DNA from: Geomonas oryzisoli
GTDB taxonomy: Bacteria; Desulfobacterota; Desulfuromonadia; Geobacterales; Geobacteraceae
Reading direction: 5' to 3'
NCBI RefSeq assembly: GCF_018986915.1
Contig: NZ_CP076723.1
Span: 62,001 to 126,000 of the forward strand
Length of the DNA stretch: 64,000 bases
The stretch's first letter is position 1. Each line of letters starts with the position of its first letter. The translations under genes and the position numbers were made by a program. Below, in pieces: positions 55,827-64,000 of the stretch. Below the pieces are notes generated by a model, which made no database searches, was not told the origin of the DNA, and saw only the letters and a list, made by a program, of their open reading frames with translations.

Positions 55827-57203
55827 TTAACGCCCTTCCTTGGCGCGTTCGATCTCGGCCTTGACCCGCTCCAGCGCGGTGCCGCCGGTTGCGCGGCGGG
55901 CGTTGACCGAGGCCTCCAGCGTGATGGAGCCGAAGATGTCGTCCTCGATGCGGTTGGAGAAGATCTGCCACTCGGCCAGGGAGAGTTCCGGGATGTCCAT
56001 CTCGTTCTCGATGCAGTAGCGGACCGCCTTGCCGACGATCTCGTGGGCGTCGCGGAACGGGATTCCCTTTCTCACCAGGTAGTCGGCCACGTCGGTCGCG
56101 GTGGAGAAGCCGGCGCCGGCGGCCACCTTCATGCGCGCCTCGTTCACCTTCATCTCGCGCACCATGTCGGCGAAGATCTTGAGCGAGCCCTTCACGGTGT
56201 CGATGGTGTCGAACAGCGGCTCCTTGTCCTCCTGCATGTCCTTGTTGTAGGCGAGCGGGAGCGATTTCATCAGGGTAAGAAGGGACATGAGGTTCCCGTA
56301 GACCCGGCCGGTCTTGCCGCGCACCAGTTCGGGGACGTCCGGGTTCTTCTTCTGCGGCATGATGGAGGAACCGGTGCAGAAGGAGTCGGAGAGGTCGACG
56401 AACTTGAACTCGCTGGTGGACCAGAGGATCAGTTCCTCGGCGAAGCGGGAGAGGTGCATCATCAGGATCGAGGACGCCCCGCAGAACTCGATGGCGAAGT
56501 CGCGGTCGGAGACCGAGTCGAGCGAGTTCCTGGTCACCTCGGGGAAGTCGAGCAGTTCCGCCACGTACTCGCGGTCGATGGGGAAGGTGGTTCCGGCCAG
56601 CGCGCCGGCGCCCAGCGGCAGCACGTTGGTGCGCTTCAGGCAGTCTTCCATGCGCCCCTTGTCGCGCTTGAGCATCTCGTGGTAGGCCATCATGTGGTGC
56701 GAGAAGAGGATCGGTTGTGCCGTCTGCAGATGGGTGAAGCCAGGCATCATGACGCCGAGGTTCTGCTCCGCCTGGTAGATGAGCGCGTCGATGAGGAGGT
56801 CGATGTAGGCGGAGATCTCCACCAGTTCGTCCCTGAGGTAGAGGCGGATGTCCAGCGCCACCTGGTCGTTTCTGGAGCGGCCGGTATGGAGCCTCTTGCC
56901 CGCGTCGCCGATCTTTTCGGAGAGGCGCGCCTCGATGTTCATGTGGATGTCTTCCAGGGAGACCGAGAAGTCGAAGTCGCCCGCCTCGATCTTGTCCAGG
57001 ATTTCCCGGAGGCCGTGCACGATCTGCTCGACGTCCTGGAGCGGGATGATGCCCTGCTTGCCCAGCATGGTGGCGTGGGCGATGGAGCCGCGGATGTCCT
57101 GGTGGTACAGGCGCTTGTCGAAGTTGATGGAGGCGGTGAACTCTTCTACGAACTTGTCGGTGGGCTGGGTGAAACGGCCACCCCACAGTTTGTCTTTGGA
57201 CAT
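55827..57203 (-). CDS. argH: Argininosuccinate lyase
   Basis: 458 residues. Splits argininosuccinate to arginine and fumarate, the last step of arginine synthesis. The superfamily signature [12 protein letters not shown] is near 282, the catalytic His region [14 protein letters not shown] near 110 and [10 protein letters not shown] near 155. Start ATG 57203 follows GGAGACCGAAAGAC. Upstream (5') is a composite repeat and the nitrilase-like gene; downstream, 3 bp away, is the lipoprotein. Confidence 0.97.
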   Translation of the reverse strand: MSKDKLWGGRFTQPTDKFVEEFTASINFDKRLYHQDIRGSIAHATMLGKQGIIPLQDVEQIVHGLREILDKIEAGDFDFSVSLEDIHMNIEARLSEKIGDAGKRLHTGRSRNDQVALDIRLYLRDELVEISAYIDLLIDALIYQAEQNLGVMMPGFTHLQTAQPILFSHHMMAYHEMLKRDKGRMEDCLKRTNVLPLGAGALAGTTFPIDREYVAELLDFPEVTRNSLDSVSDRDFAIEFCGASSILMMHLSRFAEELILWSTSEFKFVDLSDSFCTGSSIMPQKKNPDVPELVRGKTGRVYGNLMSLLTLMKSLPLAYNKDMQEDKEPLFDTIDTVKGSLKIFADMVREMKVNEARMKVAAGAGFSTATDVADYLVRKGIPFRDAHEIVGKAVRYCIENEMDIPELSLAEWQIFSNRIEDDIFGSITLEASVNARRATGGTALERVKAEIERAKEGR

Positions 57204-57244
57204 GTCTTTCGGTCTCCTGCTGCTGGTTTTTTATAGAACTGCAA

Positions 57245-57520
57245 CTTCTGTAACGCAAAGGCGCCAAGGCGCGAAGCCGCAAGGGAAAAGCCGTGAGGTT
57301 TAGCCGTCAAAAGTTTTCCTGATTGGCGACTCTCTTCCGCGATCTCCCACTCCCCCCTTTGCGAAGGGGGGGCGGGGGGGATTTGCCTTTCCCGAACCTA
57401 GAGCAAATCCCCCTAAATCCCCCTTCGCAAAGGGGGACTTTTACCCGCGGAACCTTGTGACTAATCGGGAAAGCCCTTACTTTGCGTCTCTGCGCCTCCG
57501 CGTCTTCGCGTTGAATGCTT
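57245..57520. repeat. Nested composite repeat (family H arms around a family D element)
   Basis: The outer arms ACGCAAAGGCGCCAAGGCGCGAAG (first part) and GCGCCTCCGCGTCTTCGCGTTGAA are inverted. Inside at about 57348-57440 is a family D hairpin (CCCCCTTTGCGAAGGGGG to CCCCTTCGCAAAGGGGG). It looks like one element inserted in another. It fills the argH-nitrilase gap. Confidence 0.7.
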
Positions 57521-57521
57521 T

Positions 57522-58661
57522 TTAAAGTACCTGCCCCGCACCGTCGCCCGCCTTGATCCACCCCTCATCGGTCCAGCGTTGCACCGTGTGCACTTTGAGC
57601 GGCACCCGGGAACTCCTCGGGTCGAGCTCGTGGTAGAGCGGCAGGTTGAAGTAGAAAAGCCTGGTCCCGGTGCCGAACCTCAACCGGCAGATCGGCGCAC
57701 CATCGAAGTCGTCGCTGGCGAACTCCCGCTCCTGGACCAGGGACATTTTGTGGCGCGCGCTGATGGCCACAAACGATACGCCGTAGCAGCTCTGGCAGCG
57801 CACCCCCTCGATCTCACTCTCGTCGGAGCAGTTGCCGAAGACTGTGACCGTCTCGCGCACCCCCGGGGTATCCTCGAGGTGCTCGCCGTAGAAGCCGGTC
57901 AGCACGTCCCGGTAGGCACTGTGCTCGGGCTTTGGGTTGCACTGGATCACGAAGAGGGCGTCCAGCGACTGCCTCATGGTGAAGAAGAGCCGGTTGGCGT
58001 GATCGATGATCTGCTTGATGTTGGAGGAGTAGAGGTCCCGGTAGAGGTAATCAAGGCAGATGATCGTCATGAAGTTGAAGCAGGCCGGCTCGCCGCGGAA
58101 CAGGTAGAAGTGGCGCCCGCGGTACAGGTCGTGGTCCTTGTCCAGGAACTCCTCGCCGCGGAAGGGGTGCGTCTTCGCCTCCAGGAAGACCCTGAGGCGG
58201 CCGCTGGTTTCCTTGATGGCGATGCAGCACCAGTTGACCGGCATACTCAGGATGTCGCCCGAGTCGATGTCCCGCTCGACGCACTCCAATGCCTCGGCGT
58301 TGTCCTCCCGGAACCGGGTCAAGAGCGCCCGGTACTGCTCCAGCCGGATCTGCTCCAGGCCGAACATGGTCACCGTGTCGTTGCGGAAGCGTTCCCCGAT
58401 CACCTCGAGCAGGTCGTCGAACCGGGACACGGGAATCGAAGTCTCCGGGAACATCAGGAAGTGCAGCCGCTTCAGGTTTCCCGCACCGTCGGCCACCAAG
58501 TCGAGAACGCTGCGCACCATGTGCCACTGATCTTCCGGGTTCACCAGCGAGAACAGGTGCTCGCGGCGCTGCAGCCGGTTCGGGATCTGCGCGATGAGGC
58601 AGTGCAGGTGATGACCCAGAGGGAAATCGAGCTGGACGTGTTTCTCGACGATCTTGACCAA
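57522..58661 (-). CDS. Divergent nitrilase-like (carbon-nitrogen hydrolase superfamily) protein, unknown role
   Basis: 379 residues from the probable TTG start at 58661; the frame is open to 58718. Not a familiar annotated family, but the nitrilase triad order is visible: Glu in FLMFPETSIP (near 73), Lys in FLEAKTHPFRGEE (near 163) and Cys in MTIICLDYLYRD (near 202). E-K and K-C distances (about 90 and 39) are roughly those of the superfamily. The C-terminal part, with QSLDALFVIQCNPKPEHSAY and CQSCYGVSFVAISAR, is not recognised. No signal or membrane segment. The start sits beside an inverted repeat, and GGGG precedes it, so the start is uncertain. Confidence 0.7.
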   Translation of the reverse strand: MVKIVEKHVQLDFPLGHHLHCLIAQIPNRLQRREHLFSLVNPEDQWHMVRSVLDLVADGAGNLKRLHFLMFPETSIPVSRFDDLLEVIGERFRNDTVTMFGLEQIRLEQYRALLTRFREDNAEALECVERDIDSGDILSMPVNWCCIAIKETSGRLRVFLEAKTHPFRGEEFLDKDHDLYRGRHFYLFRGEPACFNFMTIICLDYLYRDLYSSNIKQIIDHANRLFFTMRQSLDALFVIQCNPKPEHSAYRDVLTGFYGEHLEDTPGVRETVTVFGNCSDESEIEGVRCQSCYGVSFVAISARHKMSLVQEREFASDDFDGAPICRLRFGTGTRLFYFNLPLYHELDPRSSRVPLKVHTVQRWTDEGWIKAGDGAGQVL

Positions 58662-58671
58662 GCGTAACCCC

Positions 58672-58806
58672 AATTGACAATGGAAAATTGACAATTGACA
58701 ACTAACACCCGGAGACAAGTGTCAATTGTCAACACGCAGCGTTTTGCCAGTACGAAGTGGCAGGTAGCCGTATCGTTGTCAATTGCCAATCGTCAATTGT
58801 CAATTG
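58672..58806. repeat. Inverted element of CAATTGACAATT repeats
   Basis: Left arm CAATTGACAATGGAAAATTG and TTGACAATTGACAAC, right arm GTCAATTGTCAATTGG, with TCAATTGTCAACACGC in between. It spans the start region of the nitrilase-like gene and the end of the Nudix gene. Confidence 0.75.
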
Positions 58807-59228
58807 GTTTCAAAGATCTTACTCAGGATGAAGCGGGCGCCGGCCGGGATCTTGTACCTCTCCAACTCGGCCGGCTCGACCCAGCGGGCCTCAGCCACTT
58901 CGTCCTTGTTGTGGTTCACGTCGCAGTAAAGCGGCGTGCAGCGGTAGTAGATGATGATGAAGTGGTAGTTGTCCTCGCCCGGCGTCACGTGCTCAAAGAC
59001 GTCGATCAACTCGCCCACTTCCACTTCGAGGCCGACCTCTTCCCAGACCTCGCGCTTGAGCGCCGCCACGATGGGCTCGCCCAGGTCGATCTTCCCCCCC
59101 GGCATCACCCATTCCCCCTGAAACGGGGGGATGTTCCTCTTGGTGAGGAGCACCCTGCCATCGGTATCGATGATCACGGCGACCACCGAAGTGACTATGT
59201 GGCTGGCCTTGAAACCGTTTTGCTCCAT
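58800..59228 (-). CDS. Nudix hydrolase
   Basis: 142 residues. The Nudix box is complete: GKIDLGEPIVAALKREVWEE then VGLEV (GX5EX7REUXEEXGU). The substrate is unclear; such proteins remove damaged or regulatory nucleotides. The start ATG 59228 (MEQNGFKASHIVTS) has no strong SD. The 3' end overlaps the edge of the inverted repeat by a few bases. It lies between argG and the nitrilase-like gene, probably in one transcript. Confidence 0.88.
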   Translation of the reverse strand: MEQNGFKASHIVTSVVAVIIDTDGRVLLTKRNIPPFQGEWVMPGGKIDLGEPIVAALKREVWEEVGLEVEVGELIDVFEHVTPGEDNYHFIIIYYRCTPLYCDVNHNKDEVAEARWVEPAELERYKIPAGARFILSKIFETN

Positions 59229-59289
59229 ATAAGCGGATAGGGGCACGAAAGCCTCGTGCCCCTATGAGCCTCCTCTACTGCAGTCGGAA

Positions 59290-60510
<1,221 letters not shown>

Positions 60511-60519
60511 GGGTTCTCC

Positions 60520-60879
60520 TTATGCGTTGTTTTGTACTAGTTCTTCCAGGACAGGCAGCAGGTCCTTTTGCAATTCAGGCAGATCTTCTTGTACGGCGCT
60601 CCAGACGATTTCCAGAGCGATGCCGAAGTATTCATGTATGAGTTTGTCCCGCATTCCGGCAATCATGCGCCAGGGGAACGCCGGGGTATCTGCTCCGGAT
60701 TTCCTCATCTATATGCGTGGCAGCTTCCCGAGAATCTCGAAACCGCGTGTTACGGCGTAGATGGTTTTTTTGTCGTTGCAGAACTCCTCATAGTTCATGC
60801 CTTGGGTGAACTCGAGGATGCTTTGCATCGCATCACTCATGTCGACCAGGTAGTCTCTGATATCCCTGGGGCAAGACAT
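60520..60879 (-). pseudogene. HepT-like (DUF86) RNase toxin, broken by two compensating indels
   Basis: Read from ATG 60879, the protein MSCPRDIRDYLVDMSDAMQS... AVTRGFEILG is HepT-like but then hits TAG at 60709. Shifting frame at the G-run (complement of CCC 60727-60729) restores EAATHIDEEIRSRYPGVP. Shifting back at the C-run (complement of GGGG 60673-60676) restores PWRMIAGMRDKLIHEYFGI to the end. So one base is missing and one is extra, about 51 bp apart. The catalytic Rx4H (RDKLIH) is intact downstream. It could be a natural frameshift or a sequencing/assembly error in homopolymers. Confidence 0.8.
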
Positions 60880-61168
60880 ACTGGACTTCTCGGAGGATGA
60901 CCCTGCCGATATACGGCTTGAGGGCTTTACGCGAAACGAGGTCCACCTTCGTGCCGCCGAACAACTCTTCGAGGTGGTACTCGAGCCTCATGAACTTCAT
61001 CAGCCCGATAGGGCGGCTGAAGTCGACGAGGACATCGACGTCGCTGTCCTCGCGGGCTTCGCCCCTGACCACCGAGCCGAAAACACCGATTTCGGCGACG
61101 CCGTACTCCTCGGCAAGCTCGGTCTTGTGGTCCCGGATGATCTCTTTGATCTCGTTCAGAGGTTTCAC
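60833..61168 (-). CDS. MntA-like minimal nucleotidyltransferase antitoxin
   Basis: 111 residues. The nucleotidyltransferase signature GVFGSVVRGEAREDSDVDVLVDF (GSxxRG and DxD) is near 27-50. In known type VII systems MntA AMPylates HepT to silence it. GTG start at 61168 with AAGGAGG upstream. The end overlaps the hepT start by 47 bases; the family usually stops near REVxYV, so its stop may have been lost and replaced by a later one. It lies next to the broken hepT. Confidence 0.87.
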   Translation of the reverse strand: MKPLNEIKEIIRDHKTELAEEYGVAEIGVFGSVVRGEAREDSDVDVLVDFSRPIGLMKFMRLEYHLEELFGGTKVDLVSRKALKPYIGRVILREVQYVLPQGYQRLPGRHE

Positions 61169-61193
61169 TTCAAAGCCTCCTTCAGCTTTGAAA

Positions 61194-62105
61194 CTACTTC
61201 ATCAGTGTGGCCATGATGGCCTTCTGCACGTGCAGGCGGTTTTCGGCTTCGTCCCAGACGGCGGAGTGGGGACCTTCGATCACCTCGTCGCTGATCTCCT
61301 CGCCGCGGTGCGCCGGCAGGCAGTGCAGCACCATGGCGTTCCCCTTGGCGAGATCGAGCAGTTCCTCGTTCAGCTGGTAACCGGCGAAGGCCTTCTCGCG
61401 GATCTTCTGCTCCTCTTCCTGCCCCATGCTGGCCCAGACGTCGGTGTTCAAGACGTCGGCGTCCTTGGCGGCCTCCTTGGGGTCGCGGGTGATCACGATC
61501 TTGGAGGAGCCGTTGGCCTTGGCCCAGGCGAGTACCTGCGGGTTGGGATCGTACCCTTCCGGGCAGGCGAGGGTCAGGTCGAAGCCGAAGATGGCGGCGG
61601 CCTCGATCCAGGAGTTGGCCATGTTGTTGCCGTCGCCGATCCAGGCGAACTTGAGCCCGTCGTAGCTACCCTTGTGCTCGATCACGGTGAACACGTCGGC
61701 CATGATCTGGCAGGGGTGGTGCAAATCGGTGAGGCCGTTGATGATCGGGATGGAGGCGTACTTGGCGAACTCCTCGACGGTTTCCTGGGCGAAGGTGCGG
61801 ATCATGACGCCGTCGCAGTAGCGCGCCATGACGCGGGCGGTGTCCTTGATCGGCTCGCCGCGACCCATCTGGGAGTCCTTGCTGGAGATGAAGAGCGGGT
61901 GCCCACCCAACTGGTACATGCCGACCTCGAAAGAGATCCTGGTGCGGGTCGAGGACTTTTCGAAGATCATGGCCAGCGTCTTTCCCTTGAGGAGGTGGTG
62001 CTCCTCGCGGTTCTTGGTCTTTGCTTTGAGCTCCTTGCACAGGGCAAACATGGCATCAAGTTCAGCCTTGGTGAACTGGCTCAGCGCCAGGAAGTCTTTT
62101 TTCAT
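61194..62105 (-). CDS. argF: Ornithine carbamoyltransferase
   Basis: 303 residues. Forms citrulline from ornithine and carbamoyl phosphate. The carbamoyl phosphate loop STRTRISFEVGMYQLGG is near 52. The ornithine site VLHCLPAHRGEE is near 264. Start ATG 62105 (MKKDFLALSQFTKAE); the SD is weak. It sits between argD and the mntA/hepT locus. Confidence 0.97.
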   Translation of the reverse strand: MKKDFLALSQFTKAELDAMFALCKELKAKTKNREEHHLLKGKTLAMIFEKSSTRTRISFEVGMYQLGGHPLFISSKDSQMGRGEPIKDTARVMARYCDGVMIRTFAQETVEEFAKYASIPIINGLTDLHHPCQIMADVFTVIEHKGSYDGLKFAWIGDGNNMANSWIEAAAIFGFDLTLACPEGYDPNPQVLAWAKANGSSKIVITRDPKEAAKDADVLNTDVWASMGQEEEQKIREKAFAGYQLNEELLDLAKGNAMVLHCLPAHRGEEISDEVIEGPHSAVWDEAENRLHVQKAIMATLMK

Positions 62106-62206
62106 ATTCGCTGGTTCTCGCTTCCTAAGTTGATAGCCGACAATGCGGCTTTGCTACGCTTTATGTCCACACTCCCTCTCCCCCTGGGCGAGGGGAGCAA
62201 AACTCT

Positions 62207-62291
62207 CGCCCCCGGAGGGGGAGGGCTGGGGAGGGGGTAGTTGTTGGTGCGAAACCTTCCCCCCTCCCGGCCTCCCCCCTCCGGGGGGAGG
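62207..62291. repeat. GC-rich inverted-repeat element, family A (copy 6)
   Basis: CCCCCGGAGGGGGAGGGCTG to CCCCCTCCGGGGGGAGG with loop TTGTTGGTGCGAAACC. Between argD and argF, leaving both genes intact. Confidence 0.8.
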
Positions 62292-62318
62292 TGGGTGGAC
62301 AGCGAGGGAGGTCGGCGC

Positions 62319-63512
62319 TTACAGTTCGGCCAAGATCTCCGTCAGCGTGGCGATCATCTCGTCCACTTCCTTCTTCCCGACGATGAGCGGCGGGACGAAG
62401 CGGAGCACCTTCTCCTGGGCGCAGTTTAAGAGCAGCCCGCGGGAGAGGGCGGTCTTGACGATGTCGCCGCCGGGGATGGCCAGCTCCACGCCGATCATGA
62501 GGCCGATGCCGCGCACCTCGGTGATCAGGGTGGGGAACTTCTTGCCCAGCGCCTCCAGTTCGCCCATCAGGTACTCGCCGATTTCCTCGGTGTGGTTCAG
62601 GATCCCTTCTTCCTGGATGGCGCGTACCGTGGCCACCGCGGCCGCGGTCACCAGAGGGTTGCCGCCGAAGGTGGAACCGTGGGTGCCCGGGGTGAAGGAT
62701 TCCGCCAGTTTGTCGGTGGCGAGCATGGTGCCGATCGGGGCTCCGCCGGCCAGCGCCTTGGCGAGGGTCATGATGTCCGGGGTGATGCCGAAGTGCTCGT
62801 GGGCGAACATCTTGCCGGTGCGCCCCATCCCTACCTGGACCTCGTCGAAGATGAGGATCAGGTTGTTCTCGTCGCAGATCTTGCGCACTTCCTGGAAGTA
62901 GGAAGCATCGGGGACGACCACGCCCCCCTCGCCCTGGATCGGCTCCAGCATGACGGCGCAGGTGCCCGGCCCGATGGCATCCCTGAGGGCCTGGGCGTCG
63001 TTGAAGGGGATGTGGCGGAAGCCGTGCAGGAGCGGATCGAAGAACTTCTGCACCTTCTCCTGGCCGGTGGCCGAAACGGTCGCCATGGTGCGGCCGTGGA
63101 ACGAGGAGATGGCGGTGATGATCTCGTAGCGGTCAAGGCCGTATTTCTCGCGGCTGTACTTCCTCGCCAGCTTGATGGCCGCCTCGTTTGCCTCGGCGCC
63201 AGAGTTGCAGAAGAAGGCCTTGTTGGCGAAGGAGAGGTTGCACAAAAGCTCGGCCAGTTCGATCTGGGTCGGGATGTGGTAGTAGTTCGAGCAGTGGATC
63301 AGTTCCGCCGCCTGTTTGGCGAGTGCCGCCGTGACCTTCGGGTGGCAGTGACCCAGGTTGTTGACGGCGACCCCGGCCAGGAAGTCGAGGTAGCGTTTGC
63401 CGTCCGCGTCCCAGAGGTAGCACCCCTCGCCCTTCACCGGCACCAGCGGGTACCTGCCGTACGTCTTCATGATGTATTTGTCAGCCTTTTCTATCCAGGC
63501 AGATGAATTCAT
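62319..63512 (-). CDS. argD: Acetylornithine aminotransferase
   Basis: 397 residues. Fold-type I PLP transaminase. The PLP site is IFDEVQVGMGRTGKMFA then TLAKALAGGAPIGTML, where the Lys is the cofactor base (near 249). CNSGAEANEAAIKLARK near 100 is also typical. May also serve lysine or polyamine steps. ATG 63512 follows GGAGGTTTT. Next to argB on its 5' side. Confidence 0.95.
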   Translation of the reverse strand: MNSSAWIEKADKYIMKTYGRYPLVPVKGEGCYLWDADGKRYLDFLAGVAVNNLGHCHPKVTAALAKQAAELIHCSNYYHIPTQIELAELLCNLSFANKAFFCNSGAEANEAAIKLARKYSREKYGLDRYEIITAISSFHGRTMATVSATGQEKVQKFFDPLLHGFRHIPFNDAQALRDAIGPGTCAVMLEPIQGEGGVVVPDASYFQEVRKICDENNLILIFDEVQVGMGRTGKMFAHEHFGITPDIMTLAKALAGGAPIGTMLATDKLAESFTPGTHGSTFGGNPLVTAAAVATVRAIQEEGILNHTEEIGEYLMGELEALGKKFPTLITEVRGIGLMIGVELAIPGGDIVKTALSRGLLLNCAQEKVLRFVPPLIVGKKEVDEMIATLTEILAEL

Positions 63513-63543
63513 AAAACCTCCAAAACCGGTTCAACGAAAACCG

Positions 63544-63670
63544 GTTCAACGTTCAATGTTCAACGTTCGAGGGAGGACCTCCTTCACAGCAATTTCACCG
63601 TGACGGCGCCGTACCGGTCGGTTGGCTATGGGCAAGACCCATGTCGAACCTTGAACGTTGAACGTTGAAC
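63544..63670. repeat. Inverted element of GTTCAACGTTCAA repeats
   Basis: The 27-bp left arm GTTCAACGTTCAATGTTC... and right arm TCGAACCTTGAACGTTGAAC... pair with about 25 of 27 matches, spaced by 73 bp. Between argB and argD. Confidence 0.85.
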
Positions 63671-63684
63671 GGCCGTTAAGGCCG

Positions 63685-63999
63685 TTAGGCCTGTATCTCC
63701 GTCCCAATCCCCACGTTGGTGAAGATCTCCAGAAGGATGGCGTGCTCGATGCGGCCGTCGACGATGTGGGCCTTCTTGACACCGGCAGCGAGCGCGTCGG
63801 TGCAGCAGGTCACTTTCGGGATCATGCCGCCGGTGACGGTGCCGTTGTCGATCAAGGCGGGGACATCGGCGAGCGGGATGCTGGAAAGAAGCTCCCCTTG
63901 CTTGTCCTTCACGCCGGAGACGTCGGTCAAAAGGATCAGCTTCTCCGCGCCCAGCGCCGCGGCAACCTTGCCGGCCACCACGTCCGCGTTGATGTTGTA
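63685..63999 (-). CDS. argB: Acetylglutamate kinase, 3' part (5' end outside window)
   Basis: The last 104 residues, starting [20 protein letters not shown]. Phosphorylates N-acetylglutamate and is the likely arginine feedback target. The conserved [25 protein letters not shown] and [23 protein letters not shown] blocks match the family end. It heads the arg run on the minus strand. Confidence 0.96.
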   Translation of the reverse strand, partial: YNINADVVAGKVAAALGAEKLILLTDVSGVKDKQGELLSSIPLADVPALIDNGTVTGGMIPKVTCCTDALAAGVKKAHIVDGRIEHAILLEIFTNVGIGTEIQA

Positions 64000-64000
64000 G

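Overview
The window looks like a chromosomal segment of a Geobacterales bacterium (Geobacter, Citrifermentans or Geomonas type). The evidence is high GC coding sequence, the murA-his order, the rpsU-yqeY-cvpA-dnaG-rpoD macromolecular synthesis cluster, a feoA-feoA-feoB ferrous iron operon, and an argB-argD-argF-argG-argH run. The genus is inferred from gene content and order, not from a database search. I saw no prophage, transposase, CRISPR array, rRNA or tRNA.

Layout. 1-7366 (+): the 3' part of murA, then hisG-hisD-hisB-hisH-hisA-hisF-hisE, with GC-rich inverted-repeat elements in many gaps. 7367-12470 (+): rpsU, yqeY, cvpA, dnaG and rpoD, ended by an intrinsic terminator. 12601-17081 (+): queC, folE2, a DUF2064/TIGR04282-type transferase and recQ. 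17288-20311 (-): ilvA, a CDF metal efflux protein and an exported beta-rich protein. 20458-25399 (+): trxB, a comM/YifB ATPase, a 1 kb gene-free stretch with a 41-bp tandem repeat array, and a membrane diguanylate cyclase. 25641-29530: a ferritin-like protein, an AcuI/YhdH-type oxidoreductase, two Hsp20 genes, a YidB-like protein and a short DprA-like protein. 29804-35063: an unusual Fur-family regulator, a porin, feoA, feoA, feoB, a Cys-rich mini-protein, and (-) a YjfB-like motility protein. 35210-42694: an alpha/beta hydrolase-OsmC fusion (-), a chemoreceptor, an EEP nuclease/phosphatase, a small unknown protein and the Kup potassium transporter (-). 42976-46405 (+): ileS and lspA.

46539-64000 is almost entirely on the minus strand: a YbgC thioesterase, glnE, mtnA, gatB, gatA, gatC, a LptM-like FN3 lipoprotein, argH, a divergent nitrilase-like protein of unknown role, a Nudix hydrolase, argG, a MntA/HepT toxin-antitoxin locus whose hepT is broken by two compensating indels, argF, argD and the 3' part of argB. 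This is a nitrogen/arginine block mixed with amidotransferase genes needed for Gln/Asn-tRNA charging.

The most distinctive feature is the non-coding DNA. Most spacers over about 100 bp carry short inverted-repeat elements from about ten sequence families. Some sit where they could supply a ribosome-binding site or terminator for adjacent genes. The best candidates for something undescribed are these elements, the 41-bp two-variant array at 23161-23660, the stand-alone nitrilase-like protein at 57522-58661, and a Fur-like regulator lacking the usual metal-binding histidines beside the feo operon.
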